A stretch of DNA of 64,000 nt from Primulina eburnea (taxonomy: Eukaryota; Streptophyta; Magnoliopsida; Lamiales; Gesneriaceae), in assembly GCF_022965805.1 (NCBI RefSeq), contig NC_133108.1:23527545-23591544 (forward strand). The letters run 5' to 3'. The first letter of the stretch is position 1, and every line of letters starts with the position of its first letter. Position numbers and translations under genes: made by a program. This document shows positions 42,736 through 54,349 of this stretch, one piece after another. The notes under the pieces are model-generated. The model was not told the origin of the DNA, did no database searches, and saw only the letters and a list, made by a program, of their open reading frames with translations.

Positions 42736-45700
42736 GGTGTTCAGGGGCAGAGACCGCCACAATCTACCACCGTTCAGTTTCCACCACCTCCTCCTCGTTT
42801 TGACAGTGGAGCTAGTGGTAGTGGCAAGAAGGATTTTCTGAAGGCTAAGGGCAAACAGTTTAAGAAATCTGGGAGCAGTTCATCGAGTTCGAGTGGATCT
42901 CGACAGAGAGGTCAGGGGTCAGATTATAGTGGCGCATATTGTGGTTCGTGTGGAGGACGACATGCGACGGAGCAGTGTCAAGGAGTTATGGGGCGCTGCA
43001 ACATCTGTAGGCAACAGGGACACTTTGCTAGAGTTTGTCCCCAGAGAGGTGCACAACGATTCCAGAGCACAGGATCATCAGCACCAGCGCCACAGATGGA
43101 GAGACAGGCATCTTCTGTACACTCCTTCCAGCCACCCTCCACACAGACTCAGCAGAGACCAGGAGGTAGTCAGACGGTGAGTCAGCCTCCCCGACAGCAG
43201 GCACGTGTCTTTGCCCTGACAGAGGAGCAGGCGCAGGAGGCGCCAGATGACGTCATTGCAGGTAACTGTTTTCTTTGCGGTTATCCTGCATATGTGTTGA
43301 TTGACACAGGGGCATCTCATACATTTATATCTGAACATTTTGCATTGAGACATTCATTGCCTGTTGAGTCGTTGTCGACAGTAGTGTCTATAGCTTCTCC
43401 GTTGGGAAGTGGTTTGATATCTGTGAGTACTGTTAGACACTGTATGCTTCAGTTTGAGGGGCATGAGATTGATCTTGATTGTGTAGTACTTGGTTTAGCT
43501 GATTTTGATTGTATAGTTGGCATAGACATGTTGACCAAGTACAGGGCCACTGTAGATTGTTTCCACAAGATTGTCAGATTCAGACCCGAGATGACAGAGG
43601 AGTGGAAATTCTACGGCAAGGGTTCCAGATCTCGGATTCCCTTAATATCTGCTCTGACTATGAGTAGATTGCTTCAGAGAGGAGCAGAGGGCTTTCTCGT
43701 ATATTCAGTAGACCTACTGAAATCGAGCCCAGCATTGGCAGATCTGCCAGTGGTTTGCGAGTTTGCAGATGTTTTTCCTGATGAGATTCCAGGGTTGCCT
43801 CCGGTTCGAGAGGTTGATTTTAGCATAGATCTTATGCCCGGTTCTGTTCCTATTTCGAGAGCTCCGTATAGGATGGCACTGATAGAACTGAAAGAGCTGA
43901 AAGCACAGTTGGAGGATCTTCTGTCCAAGGGATATATCAGACCCAGTGTATCTCCTTGGGGTGCTCCGGTACTTTTTGTCAGAAAGAAAGATGGTTCGAT
44001 GCGATTGTGCATTGATTATAGGCAATTGAATAAGGCAACAGTGAAGAATAAGTATCCTTTGCCTCGCATCGACGACTTGTTTGATCAGTTACAGGGATCT
44101 TCGGTATACTCGAAGATTGATTTGAGATCAGGGTATCATCAACTCCGAGTTAGAGACGTTGATATTCCGAAGACTGCATTCCGAACCAGGTACGGACATT
44201 ACGAGTTTATTGTTATGCCTTTCGGTTTGACGAATGCACCAGCGGTTTTTATGAGTTTGATGAACCGCATTTTTCAGAGATATTTAGATGATTTTGTGAT
44301 TGTGTTTATTGACGATATTTTGGTGTATTCGAAGAGTTTGACTGAGCATGCAGATCATCTGAGGATTGTATTGAAGACTTTGAGGAATGAGCGGTTGTAT
44401 GCCAAACTGTCCAAGTGTGAATTCTGGTTGCGACAGGTTGTCTTCTTGGGGCATATTATATCTGGAGAGGGTATTGCGGTAGATCCGAGTAAAGTTGAGG
44501 CTGTTATCAGTTGGCCGAGACCGATTTCTGTGCCTGAGATACGCAGTTTCATGGGTCTAGCCGGATATTATCGACGTTTTATTCGAGACTTCTCCAGTAT
44601 AGCGAAGCCGATTACCCAGTTAACACAGAAGAACATGCCATTCGTGTGGTCAGAAGAGTGTGAGAGTAGTTTTGTAGAGTTGAAGAAGAGGCTGACTAGT
44701 GCGCCTATCTTGACGATTCCTACCGGTACAGGTGAGTTTGTTGTATATTGTGACGCATCTCACAGAGGGCTAGGATGTGTTCTTATGCAGCGAGGGCACG
44801 TGATAGCGAACGCCTCTAGACAGTTGAAGCCGCACGAGACCCGTTATCCGATTCATGATCTTGAATTGGCGGCGATTGTCTTCGCTTTGAAGATCTGGCG
44901 CCATTATCTGTATGGCGAGAAATTCGAGATCTATTCCGATCATAAGAGCTTGAAGTATCTTTTTTCTCAGTCAGAGTTGAACATGAGGCAGCGACGATGG
45001 CTTGATCTGTTGAAAGATTTTGATTGCGAGATCAAGTACCATCCAGGGAAGTCGAATGCAGCGGCAGACGCCTTAAGTCGAAAGGTATGTGCTCTTTCCT
45101 TATCGACTGTAGGTGTATCGAATTTAGTAGAAGATTGTTGCTTGTCCGGATTAACATTTGATACAGATAGTAGACCGTTGCGACTTGCTGCGATACAGAT
45201 TGAGCCAGATTTGATTTTGAGGATCAGAGAAGCGCAGAAAACCGATCCGAAGGTGCAGAGATCGATTGATATGGTCAGAGCTGGTCATATCTCAGAATAT
45301 CAGGTTAGAGATTCTATTCTGAATGTGAATAACCGCCTAGTGGTGCCAGATGTTTCAGATTTGAGACGACAGATCATGTCAGAGGCACACTGTAGTCGGT
45401 TCAGTATTCATCCTGGTGGCAGGAAGATGTACAATGACTTGAAGACGCAATTCTGGTGGAAGCAAATGAAGACAGATATTGCAGAATTTGTGTCTAGATG
45501 TCTGAATTGCCAACAGGTGAAGGCAGAGAGGAAGAAGCCCGGAGGTTTACTTCAGAATTTGTCTGTTCCTGAATGGAAATGGGACCACATTTCCATGGAT
45601 TTCGTGACGAAGTTACCTCGATCATCACGGGGCTGTGATTCGATTTGGGTCATCATTGACAGACTGACCAAATCAGCTTGCTTTATTCCGTACAGAATGA

Positions 45701-46659
45701 CCTATCGTCACGATCAGATGGCAGAGTTGTATGTCAGAGAGGTCGTCAGATTGCACGGTGTGCCGAAGTCGATCGTATCAGATCGTGATCCACGATTTAC
45801 TTCTCACTTTTGGCACAGCTTGCAGCAGGCTTTAGGTACGACTTTACACCTGAGCACTGCTTATCATCCCCAGACGGACGGACAGTCAGAGCGGACTATC
45901 CAGACTTTAGAAGACATGCTGAGAGCAGTAGTACTAGACTTTGGTACTAGTTGGCAAGATTCATTGCCGTTGTGTGAGTTTTCATACAACAACAGCTATC
46001 AGACGAGCATAGAGATGGCACTGTTCGAAGCTTTATACGGAAAGAAGTGCAGATCTCCGTTGTACTGGGATGATATCTCTGAGGTACCAGAGTTGGGGCC
46101 TGATATGATTCGTGAGATGACCGAGAAAGTGAAGATCATTCAGAAGAGAATGAAGACAGCACAGGATAGGCAAGCGAAGTATGCCAATATCAGACGCAGA
46201 CCGTTAGTGTTTAATCAAGGAGACAGAGTATTTTTGAAGATTTCACCTTTCAGAGGCGTTGTCAGATTTGGCAAGCGAGGAAAGTTGTCTCCTAGATACG
46301 TCGGTCCGTATGAGATTCTTGAGAAGATTGGCGATCGAGCTTACAGACTTGCTCTTCCTCCTTCATTATCTGGTATACATGACGTTTTTCATGTATCGAT
46401 GTTGCGCAGATACATGCCGGATGATTCTCATGTCATTCAACCTGACGAAGCCGAGCTAGATCAAACCTTGAGCTACGTTGAAAGACCGATACAGATTCTT
46501 GATCGGAAAGAAAAGAAGCTCAGGACGAAGACTATTCCGTTAGTGAAGATTCAATGGAGTCGTCATGGCATCGAGGAAGCAACTTGGGAGACAGAGTCTG
46601 AGATGAGACAGAGGCATCCCGAGCTATTCTTAGGATGTGAGTCTTTCTTCCCACTTTGA
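42736..46659 (+). CDS. gag-pol remainder of element G: zinc knuckle, protease, RT, RNase H, integrase
   Basis: The frame is open from the TAA at 42733 to TGA at 46657-46659, about 1307 codons; the first ATG is at 42988. In order: a Ser-rich linker; zinc knuckle [14 protein letters not shown] (about 42997-43038); protease LIDTGAS (43303-43317); RT with [27 protein letters not shown] and catalytic FIDD (44305-44316); RNase H with CDASHRGLG and [11 protein letters not shown]; integrase with a CLNCQ zinc module, VSDRDPRF and [13 protein letters not shown]; and the chromodomain-like end [10 protein letters not shown]...EEATWE. All catalytic motifs I can check are intact. It copies element RNA and inserts the DNA. 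Suppression or reversion of the single TAA would be needed for gag-pol continuity. Confidence 0.93.
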   Translation, partial: GVQGQRPPQSTTVQFPPPPPRFDSGASGSGKKDFLKAKGKQFKKSGSSSSSSSGSRQRGQGSDYSGAYCGSCGGRHATEQCQGVMGRCNICRQQGHFARVCPQRGAQRFQSTGSSAPAPQMERQASSVHSFQPPSTQTQQRPGGSQTVSQPPRQQARVFALTEEQAQEAPDDVIAGNCFLCGYPAYVLIDTGASHTFISEHFALRHSLPVESLSTVVSIASPLGSGLISVSTVRHCMLQFEGHEIDLDCVVLGLADFDCIVGIDMLTKYRATVDCFHKIVRFRPEMTEEWKFYGKGSRSRIPLISALTMSRLLQRGAEGFLVYSVDLLKSSPALADLPVVCEFADVFPDEIPGLPPVREVDFSIDLMPGSVPISRAPYRMALIELKELKAQLEDLLSKGYIRPSVSPWGAPVLFVRKKDGSMRLCIDYRQLNKATVKNKYPLPRIDDLFDQLQGSSVYSKIDLRSGYHQLRVRDVDIPKTAFRTRYGHYEFIVMPFGLTNAPAVFMSLMNRIFQRYLDDFVIVFIDDILVYSKSLTEHADHLRIVLKTLRNERLYAKLSKCEFWLRQVVFLGHIISGEGIAVDPSKVEAVISWPRPISVPEIRSFMGLAGYYRRFIRDFSSIAKPITQLTQKNMPFVWSEECESSFVELKKRLTSAPILTIPTGTGEFVVYCDASHRGLGCVLMQRGHVIANASRQLKPHETRYPIHDLELAAIVFALKIWRHYLYGEKFEIYSDHKSLKYLFSQSELNMRQRRWLDLLKDFDCEIKYHPGKSNAAADALSRKVCALSLSTVGVSNLVEDCCLSGLTFDTDSRPLRLAAIQIEPDLILRIREAQKTDPKVQRSIDMVRAGHISEYQVRDSILNVNNRLVVPDVSDLRRQIMSEAHCSRFSIHPGGRKMYNDLKTQFWWKQMKTDIAEFVSRCLNCQQVKAERKKPGGLLQNLSVPEWKWDHISMDFVTKLPRSSRGCDSIWVIIDRLTKSACFIPYRMTYRHDQMAELYVREVVRLHGVPKSIVSDRDPRFTSHFWHSLQQALGTTLHLSTAYHPQTDGQSERTIQTLEDMLRAVVLDFGTSWQDSLPLCEFSYNNSYQTSIEMALFEALYGKKCRSPLYWDDISEVPELGPDMIREMTEKVKIIQKRMKTAQDRQAKYANIRRRPLVFNQGDRVFLKISPFRGVVRFGKRGKLSPRYVGPYEILEKIGDRAYRLALPPSLSGIHDVFHVSMLRRYMPDDSHVIQPDEAELDQTLSYVERPIQILDRKEKKLRTKTIPLVKIQWSRHGIEEATWETESEMRQRHPELFLGCESFFPL

Positions 46660-46700
46660 TTTTACTGTTTTGTGTATACTGATGTGATTACTGGTTTATA

Positions 46701-46716
46701 AGTTCGAGGACGAACT
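46701..46716 (+). other. Hairpin upstream of polypurine tract (element G)
   Basis: Perfect 6-bp arms AGTTCG and CGAACT enclose AGGA, starting 41 bases after the pol stop and ending 7 bases before the polypurine tract. Confidence 0.75.
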
Positions 46717-46723
46717 ATTATCT

Positions 46724-46737
46724 AAGAGGGGGAGAAA
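46724..46737 (+). other. Polypurine tract of element G
   Basis: AAGAGGGGGAGAAA lies immediately before the 3' LTR, the expected plus-strand primer. Confidence 0.9.
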
Positions 46738-48552
46738 TGTAAGGCTCGAGAATTATCCGTTGTCATCAATGTGAGATTTGAAACCATGAGAATGCATGAC
46801 ATTTAGAGTGGAATTTTTGAAGTATGGCCGAAGCCACACCGCACCCGCGGTGTTAGAGATACAGCACCCGCGGTGCATTGAGAGGAAATTAGTGAAATTG
46901 TGCGAACAGACACCGCACCCGCGGTGTTAGCACGACCGCACCCGCGGTGTGAGACCGCACCCGCGGTCATGTAAGGACCGCACCCGCGGTCATTGAATTT
47001 CAGGAAATAAAATGTCGTCGTGAACACAGCGCACCCGCGCTCCTGAGTTACCGCACCTGCGGTCTGCATGCGAGATTGCCACTTTTGAATTTCGTGTTGA
47101 CACATGGCATGCTATATAAATACCTTGCATTGACACTTCATTCTTTCATTTCCCATCAGCAGAACCGAGAGCACCTTGGGAGGAAAACTTCATGTCCTTT
47201 GATCTTGAGGTCGAGATTTTAAATGATCTTGTGTTCTGATTTTAATTCCGAGTGTAGATTCATGATCCTTGCAACGAGGGCTAGCTAAGGATGTAAGTTT
47301 CGATTATTTTCAGCATGATTCAGATTTGAGATGTTGGAGAAATTATGATTTGTGTTGTAGATATGTGTTCTTGGTATATCGAGCATCGTAGATTCGCTAT
47401 CAGATTGATTTTCGGATATCGTATGCTTTTGTTCGAAATTCCAGCATGTATTATGTGAAGATTTTACAGATTCTAGCTGGTGGATTGAGGTGTAGATGAG
47501 ATTATGAGTTGTTGGGAATGAATTATGATTGTGTATTATTGTTTGAGTTGATCGGTATTGCGAGAATACGCCGTTATGCCGTCAATTTGTAGCAAGACTG
47601 ATTATTGATTATTCCAAGATTTGCTTGAGTTGTGGTTTGATATAGAACATTTGTATATCGCTATTTCAGATTTGAAGTAACAGGTTTGACATTTGATTCG
47701 AGATCTCGACAGACAGTGCGACAAGAAAGGTATAATTCATGTGGTCACGGGATTGCACAACTCGATTCAGAATTCGATACGAGTTTCCCTAAATCACATA
47801 CTAGATTATTATTACATTTGATTATGTAATGTTTTGTTTATTGATTTAGATTCGAGTCCTTAGATAGGAGATATTGGCAGACTTGCCAAAACTAGACGTT
47901 TCGTTGTATCGACGCATAGGAGCAGATTTGCTATATGTGTAGACCCTCGATACAGAGTTGACCGAAGTCTAGGAATAAGACGTACCGTTGCCCCGAGTGG
48001 CTGGGTAGGTGACAGACCGTCTTATTCACACCGGGATCCCTAGATTAGAAATGAGTCAAGTCAAGATTTGAATTGTCGAATACAGATTTGTATTCTACTA
48101 CATGTTTAGATGTATATTCATGTTACTTGATTTATGTTATGCAATTGTACATGATTATTACATTGCATGCATCCATGTTTTATACTGAGATATGTTCTCA
48201 CCGGATTTATCCGGCTGTTGTCGTGTCTGTATGTGTGCATGGCAACAGGTGGGGCAGGATCAGGGTCACGACGAGGATGAGAGAGTTGATAGCGTGGAGA
48301 TCTCGGGCGTGGAAGATTCCTAGTGTTTCCTACTAGACTCGTAGCACTTATGTTGGTAGTTGTTATTGAACACTAGTATATGTTTGTACGCACAGACTTG
48401 TATGTACATTACGTTGTTTAATTCCTATCGAGATATGTTATGCTTTAGTTATTGCATTTGAGTTAATGTTTAAAGCAAATTTTTGACCCACATTTTCGAA
48501 CAAAGATCCAATTAAATCCCAAAAGAATTGAGTTAGAGCCCGGGTCCCCACA
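46738..48552 (+). repeat. 3' LTR of element G
   Basis: 1815 bp, starting TGTAAGGCTCGAG and ending GGGTCCCCACA, followed by the CATAT target duplication. Its main length difference from the 5' LTR is one extra unit in the GC-rich array. Confidence 0.95.
46837..47070. repeat. ACCGCACCCGCGGT array in the 3' LTR of G
   Basis: Same array as in the 5' LTR but with one additional ACCGCACCCGCGGT unit plus spacer (about 19 bp, within 46935-46967). One unit has a C-to-T change (ACCGCACCTGCGGT). Confidence 0.9.
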
Positions 48553-49144
48553 CATATAATGCTTTGTGTAATTTAAATACATGATGAGGAGAGAAATGAT
48601 CGATAAAATCTGGAGGTTGTTCGACGTATACTTCTTCTTGTAAAAGACCATTTAGTAAAGAACTTTTCACATCCATTTGATATACTTTGAAATTCTTGAA
48701 AGCAGCAAATGCTAAGAATATTCTGATTGCTTCGAGCCTTGCTACTGGTGCATAAGTCTCATCAAAGTCTATGCCTTCTTCTTGTCTGAAGCCTTGAGCT
48801 ACCAATCTAGCTTTATTTCTTACCACTGTGCCTTCTTCATTGAGTTTGTTTTTGAATACCCACCGAGTTCCAATGACAGCTTGGTGAGATGGTCTATGTA
48901 CTAGAAACCAAACTTCATTACGTTTGAATTGATTCAGCTCTTCTAGCATGGCTTCAATCCAACTAGAATCCAGAAGAGCTTCTTCAATTTTCTTTGGTTC
49001 ATCCTGAGATATAAAAGCAGCATGCATGTATTCATTAAGCATTTGCCTTCTGGTTCTCAAAGGCGCTGCTGGATTACCAATAACCAATGATGGAGGATGA
49101 GATTTTCTCCAGATAAACGGATTTAAATGGACATCTTCCTGATT
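48553..49144 (-). pseudogene. Copia RT N-terminal half
   Basis: On the minus strand: [57 protein letters not shown] and [20 protein letters not shown], ending at [10 protein letters not shown] where element G is inserted. [10 protein letters not shown] has Ser-Ser where the motif is usually Ser/Thr-Ala-Phe. The rest of RT continues at 40060 and below. A stop lies at about 49145, between this part and the upstream integrase part. Confidence 0.9.
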
Positions 49145-50640
49145 TTATATGTTAAGATTGTCTTCTACAGAACCAGTAGTAGGTTCTTGAACATCTTCTA
49201 CTGGTATTGGTAGATCCAGGTTCTGTACTTCTGGTTCCACTATTGGTATGTCTGGTTCTGGATTTTGAAGATCCTTGGTATTTGCTTCTACATCATCTTC
49301 ACTGTCAATTTCCAAGTGAATCTTGTCTAACATGTTATTTAAATCAGATATTTTAGAAATTTCAGCACTGCTGTCTTCATCGAAGACAACATGAATCGAT
49401 TCTTCAACATTAAGAGTTCTATTGTTGAAGATTCTGAAAGCTCTGCTTACAGCAGAGTAACCAAGAAATAATCCAGCATCTAATTTTGAGTCGAATGCAG
49501 TCAAATGATTTTTGCAATTATTTAGTACAAAACATTTGCAACCAAACACATGAATATAAGATACGTTAGGCTTCTTCCCTTTCAATATTTCATACGGAGT
49601 CTGATTGTGTCTTTTGTTGACCATAGATCTGTTTTGCATGTAACAAGCAGTATTGATTGCTTCAGCCGAGAAGCGCTGAGAAATGTCTGCATCTACTAGC
49701 ATTGTTCTAGCTGCTTCTTTTAGAGTTCTATTTCTCCTCTCAGCTACTCCGTTTTGTTGAGGTGTTCTGGCAGCTAAATATTCATGATGAATCCCCTGCT
49801 CATTGAAATATAATTCAAGATACTTGTTAGTGAACTCAGTGCCCCGATCACTTCTGATTTTAATGATGGTAGAAGATTTTTCATTCTGAATCCTTTTCAG
49901 AAGCTTGATCAAGAGACTACTGGTTTGATCTTTTCCTGCGAGAAATATTACCCAAGTGAATCTAGAGAAATCATCAATAACAACAAGAGTATATTTCATT
50001 CCCCCTAAGCTCATGATGGGGATAGGACCAAATAGATCCATATGCAGTAGTTCCAGACATCTTGAAGTTGATTTGCTATCTTTGGTCTTGAAACTGGATC
50101 TTATCTGTTTCCCAAGTTGACAAGCAGAACAAACATGATTTTTAACAAAATTAATATCAGGTAATCCATCAACTATATTCTGCTTCTTGAGATAATTGAT
50201 TGACTTGAAATTCAGATGATTCAATTTCTTGTGCCATAGCCAGTGTTTATTGCTAAGAGAGGTAACTAAGCATGTAGGAGTATTGACATGATTTGAGTTA
50301 CAGGAGACTCTGTAAGTGTTGCCTTCTCTCTTTCCGGTTAACACAGTAGTTTCAGCAGAATCTTTAACTATACATGAATGCTTCTGAAAAGCTACAGAAT
50401 AACCATTATCACATAGTTGACTAATGCTGATTAAATTGTAACAAAGATTGTCAACTAGTAACACGTCATTAATAGTGATGTTACCATGGATAATCTTACC
50501 CTTACCCATGGTTCTACCTTTTGAGTTGTCTCCAAAAGTTATCTTTGGTTCAGTACAACTCACTATCTCAGAAAGTAGGTTTTTCTGTCCAGTCATTTGT
50601 CTGGAACATCCACTGTCCAGATACCATGTAGAGTTACTGA
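49145..50640 (-). pseudogene. Copia protease end and integrase
   Basis: On the minus strand. The protease starts near 50640 with a catalytic LDSGCSRQMTG; sequence before it shows stops or a frameshift. Integrase has the HHCC zinc module (WHKKLNHLNFKS and CSACQLGK) and the core residues in MDLFGPIPI, IRSDRGTEF and QNGVAERRNRTLKEA. The GKKPNVSYIHVFGCKCF motif characteristic of Copia follows. The C-terminal acidic linker (EIDSEDDVEANTKD) leads into RT. This part is a continuous ORF of 483 residues (50596-49145), so decay here is mild. Confidence 0.9.
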
Positions 50641-52745
50641 TTTCTGCTTCCTTCTGTTATTCCTGCAAACACAAAATTTAGTATCTGGTACCCAAATCTA
50701 TTTGGGTCTAAGCCTTATCAGTCCTTTGGGAACCCACATTTGTACAATTCTTGGTGACTTTGTACATCGGGTATCCAAAGATGTGTGTGCAACAGAAGGT
50801 CTGTTATTTCTAACAGTATGCATATCAAAATGTTCTTCCCTTCTGTTTCTGTTTTCCAGTCTGTATCTCTTCTGAACAGGTTTAGAGTTGTAGTACTGGT
50901 AGTTTTTAACCTTCATAGGATGTTGTCTTCCAGAGTTGAATTCTTTTCTGAATCTAGAACTCTGGTCAACTTTTTCCTTAGGTTTAACGTAACCCAGACC
51001 ATAGTGCATTCTTCTGTTCGTCAGATTTACATTCCTTTCAACTGAAGCAGTAGGTACTTCTGGTTTCTGTACCACGCTGGATTTTACAAAGTGAATGTAT
51101 TTCCCTTTGCATGTTTCCAGTGTTGGCTTAATATTCGTTTCAGAAGTGCCTTCATTATTACAAAAACCGAGACCACTCCTATCTCTTGACTGTTTTTGTA
51201 ATTCTTGCATCTTTTCCAATGAAACAGAAGACTTGTTCCAAGCATTAACCAGTAGCGACAACTTCTGGTTTTCAGAAAGCACCTTCTGGTAATCTGCATT
51301 GGCTCTTTCATTCTCAGTTATTAATTTACTCATCTTAACTTGTAAATCATTGCAGCTGTCTACTTGCAAGCAAGTTAACTTACTGTTCTGATTCTTTAAG
51401 TTCTGATTTTCAATCTTAACTTCTTCAAATGATTGAGAAAGTCTGGAATACTCTTTTACCATTTCATGTAGTGCATCAATCAAATCAGTTCGTGTAAATT
51501 CATTGGAGTCAAAATCAAATACCTCTCCAGATGTCGAGGTTCAGTCATTGTCCGCCATTAGACATTTGACTTCTTCTGCATCACTATCACTGGAATGACT
51601 TTCTGAGTCAGATGACTCAGAACTAGAGTCCGCCCACTTAGATTTGCTTTCTTCGGCAATCATCGCTTTTCGATCTCTTCTGGACTTTTTGTCATTCCTC
51701 TTGTGATCCTTTCTCTTTTGGTCATCCTTCTTTGGTTTAGGACAATCTGCAATGAAGTGACCTATCTTTCCACAGTTAAAGCATCCCATATCACCAGATG
51801 GTGAATCTTTCTTGAAGTTGCGATTGGGACCCTGATAAGTTCGATGGTTCTTATTCATGAACCTGGAGAATTTCTTTACAAATAAGGACATAGCGTCACT
51901 ACTGATTTGTTCAGCAGTCTTTTCCAATGTATTGTCAATGATTAAGGTCGGTAATGCCTGAGGTACAACTGCAGCAGCAGTAGAAGAGGTAGAGGCAGTA
52001 GCAGTAAAAGCAGTTGCAGTAGCAGCAAGAGCCTTGGTGGGTAGGCTTGAAGGCTCTTCTCCACTTCTCACTTCCAATTCGAACTCGTAGGTTTTCAGAT
52101 CTGCAAATAAGTCGTGCAGTTCCAATTTGTTCAAGTCTTTGGATACTCTCATAGCCATTGTTTTAACATCCCATTCTCTGGGTAAAGCTCTCATCACCTT
52201 GAGGGCTATTTCTCTATTGTTATACTCTTTACCCAGAGCTGTTAGCTCATTTACCAGGCTGCTGAATCTTTCATCAAACTCATTTAGAGTTTCACCAGCT
52301 CTCATTTTCAGATTTTCAAACTTCTGCATTGTTATAGACAGTTTGTTTTCTTTCGTTTGCTCATTTCCTTCACATATCTAAATTAGCTTTTCCCAAATAT
52401 CCTTTGCAGTAGAACACATTTTAATCTTGCTGAAAGTGTTCTTGTCGAGAGTTTTATACAATATATCCTTCGCCACATTATCGAGATTAGCCTTTTTCTT
52501 ATCTTCACTGGTCCATTCACTTCTTGATTTTTCGACCATCTGTGGTGCACCGTCAGTAACAGCAACAGCTGTGTTAGGCTTTAAGATTTCCAGTGGACCA
52601 TTTGTGATGACATACCACATGTCATCATCTTGTGTTGCAAGATGAGCTTGCATCTTTATCTTCCAATCATCAAAATCTTCTTTAGAAAACATAGGGATCT
52701 TGCTGAAGTGTGCCATTTGTTGTAGTTTTTCACAAACAAGAATAA
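50641..52745 (-). pseudogene. Copia gag
   Basis: Three open parts on the minus strand. 52761-52378 has a typical UBN2-like Copia gag start (PMFSKEDFDDWKIKMQAHL). 52329-51541 has MQKFENLKMRAGETLNEF and a CCHC knuckle CFNCGKIGHFIADC, then a Lys/Arg then Ser/Asp-rich tail. 51483-50698 is coiled-coil-like (SFEEVKIENQNLKNQNSKL) with a basic end. They are separated by in-frame stops (one near 52378, a TGA at about 51541). The extended gag with a coiled-coil tail fits the SIRE/Maximus lineage. Confidence 0.85.
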
Positions 52746-52760
52746 CCCGCTCTGATACCA
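52746..52760 (-). other. Primer-binding site of the Copia element
   Basis: On the minus strand TGGTATCAGAGCGGG lies just inside the 5' LTR, complementary to initiator tRNA-Met. Confidence 0.9.
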
Positions 52761-52762
52761 AT

Positions 52763-53764
52763 TTTTGAGGATCGAAGTTGAGTTTAGAGAAGGGGTGAAT
52801 AAACTCTACTCGTTTTTCGTTGTGATGAGGTACTAAAATCCTGTTAAGGATAGTAGTTGATCTTGTGTGAATACTTTCACCTGATTACAATAAATCGTGC
52901 GGAAACAATCTGATGAAGTAGTTGAAAAACAATGAAACAGTAGGCAGCAGTTGTTTATGGAAGTTCGAAGATAAACTCTTCTACGTCTCCCCTTCTTCTG
53001 TTTCCAGAAGGTATAACTAAAAGACTTTGGATATTATAGTACAACTCTTGTACACACCCACTTCAGAAGGACACCTCAGCCTACTGAAACTCTTAGGTTC
53101 TCAACTCACAAGAATGAGAAACACAAAGTTCTGAAAAGACTCTTTTCAGATTACAGAATCTTCTGACAAAGTATAAATAATGTAAAGATTGTGAAGAGTG
53201 TAAGAATCAATAGCACAAGATGATCTTCAAAAGATCAGATATAAGCTATGAAGCGTGTGCTACTTTTCTTTGTGTTGAACTTTTAAATACTCAAGGAATT
53301 TTGATATTCATCTGATAAGAGAAAAGCTTTGTTCCTTGAAGAATGATAATAAGCGAAGTGTCGTGTCGAACAAGGATTTGATCCAAGTATATATAATCGG
53401 CTGAGTTCAACGTTCACAATCAGAGTATGTCTTCAGATAACTGATACAATCAGCTTTATTACCGAAAGAAGTTCCTGCAGAAAAGCTATAAAACAATCAG
53501 TCTTGTTTTATACTTTGGGTAAACTGCATTAAATGACTCCGTATAGTATTTAATGCTGCAATTAATACTAGTACTAGGAACTCTTTAACGGTAACAATTA
53601 AGATAGCAACATTAGAAAACGTTCTCTACTGGTTTTGTATTGTTATCCCTTTCTACTGGTTTAGTTATAGTAGATCAGCATCTACTGATAAGTTATACTA
53701 TTGTTCTGGTCTGCTGGTCTACTGGTCTTAGTTATCATCGCCACAATAAAATTCATGTCTAACA
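52763..53764 (-). repeat. 5' LTR of the Copia element
   Basis: 1002 bp. The inner terminus reads TTTTGAGGATCG where the partner has TGTTGAGGATCG, a change at the second terminal base. The outer end ATGTCTAACA is followed by the CTAAC target duplication. Confidence 0.9.
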
Positions 53765-53897
53765 CTAACATTTACTTTATCGCAACTAACTTTTATTTTT
53801 CGCATCTAACTTTTACATTCTCGCAACTAACTTTTACTTTCTCGCAACTAACATTTACTTTATCGCAACTAATTTTTACTTTACCGCAACTAACTTA
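53765..53897. repeat. 20-21-bp tandem repeat in the Athila-like LTR
   Basis: About six diverged units of the form CTAACTTTTACTTTCTCGCAA. The Copia target duplication CTAAC equals the first five bases of a unit, so the Copia element inserted at a repeat boundary. Confidence 0.85.
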
Positions 53898-53903
53898 TTA
53901 AAT

Positions 53904-53967
53904 CAATATATTTCATTTAGGCAATAGCGTGGCTCTGCCGGTTGTTCTAAATGAAATATAATGATTT
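53904..53967. repeat. Hairpin, copy 2
   Basis: Same 64-bp module as 31814-31877. The inner arms CATTTAG and CTAAATG and the loop CTCTGCCGGTTG are kept, while the outer stem has mismatches. Confidence 0.8.
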
Positions 53968-54349
53968 AATTTAACATTTACTTTATGCAATTATTTATTT
54001 ATATAGTTATAATTATAATCATAGGTACCATATATAAAATATCGGTTAATTCGGTATTTTCTATAGTGGGAACTATATTATATTATGTGTGTGTTTAATT
54101 TTCTTGGAACCATTATTTATGGTGGTTTATTTTGTTTTACTTTTAGTTAAACAATATTACATAAACCAAGAATAAATCCTCAAGCCTTGACAAAATTTAT
54201 AATTTGTAAACTTCATTCTTGCATTTGGTAATCTATAAATTAATAAATTTAAATTCAAAGTAACCTCTCTGTGGATCGATCTCGTACTTACGAAATATAT
54301 TACTTGCAGACAACCTACACTTGGGTGAATTATTATTTAAGTAGTAGCA

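Larger units (their letters stand above)
40061..48552 (+). mobile_element. Structurally complete Ty3/Gypsy (Tekay/Del-like) element G
   Basis: An 8492-bp element with exact CATAT target duplication (40056-40060 and 48553-48557), TG...CA LTRs of 1793 and 1815 bp, a tRNA-Met primer site, one long gag-pol frame and a polypurine tract. It sits inside the RT gene of the Copia element, in the opposite orientation. The LTRs differ at roughly 25 positions plus small indels, so insertion is not brand new. The only visible coding lesion is one TAA in gag. Confidence 0.95.
31904..53764 (-). mobile_element. SIRE/Maximus-like Ty1/Copia element with env-position ORF
   Basis: A minus-strand element flanked by CTAAC on both sides (31899-31903 and 53765-53769). 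It has LTRs of 1009 and 1002 bp, a TGGTATCAGAGCGGG primer site, gag, protease, integrase and RT-RNase H in Copia order, a long extra ORF after pol, and a polypurine tract. Subtracting nested element G (8.5 kb) and an internal 2.9-kb duplication leaves about 10.5 kb, a size typical of the SIRE/Maximus lineage. Pol is broken by G, by in-frame stops and by loss of the RNase H end. Confidence 0.88.
22268..54349 (+). mobile_element. Athila-like Ty3/Gypsy element carrying extra ORFs, interrupted by Copia
   Basis: The parts are a 5' LTR remnant (to 22610), a tRNA-Asp-type primer site, gag, protease, RT, RNase H and integrase to 27719, two small ORFs and a LOG-like ORF (27857-29305), a purine tract (about 30753-30768), and a 3' LTR starting at 30769 and ending 54349. 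The last 340 bp of the two LTRs match closely (22268-22610 and 54007-54349). The 3' LTR is split by the Copia element at 31904-53764. Without it the element is about 10.2 kb. Integrase phrases such as DFMGPFP and ISDGGSHF, plus the primer site, point to the Athila lineage. The 5' LTR has lost its U3 part. Confidence 0.65.
53765..54349 (+). repeat. 3' LTR of the Athila-like element, second part
   Basis: It continues the LTR after the Copia insertion: tandem repeat, second hairpin copy (53904-53967), then the segment matching the 5' LTR remnant, ending GTAGTAGCA at 54349. Confidence 0.75.
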
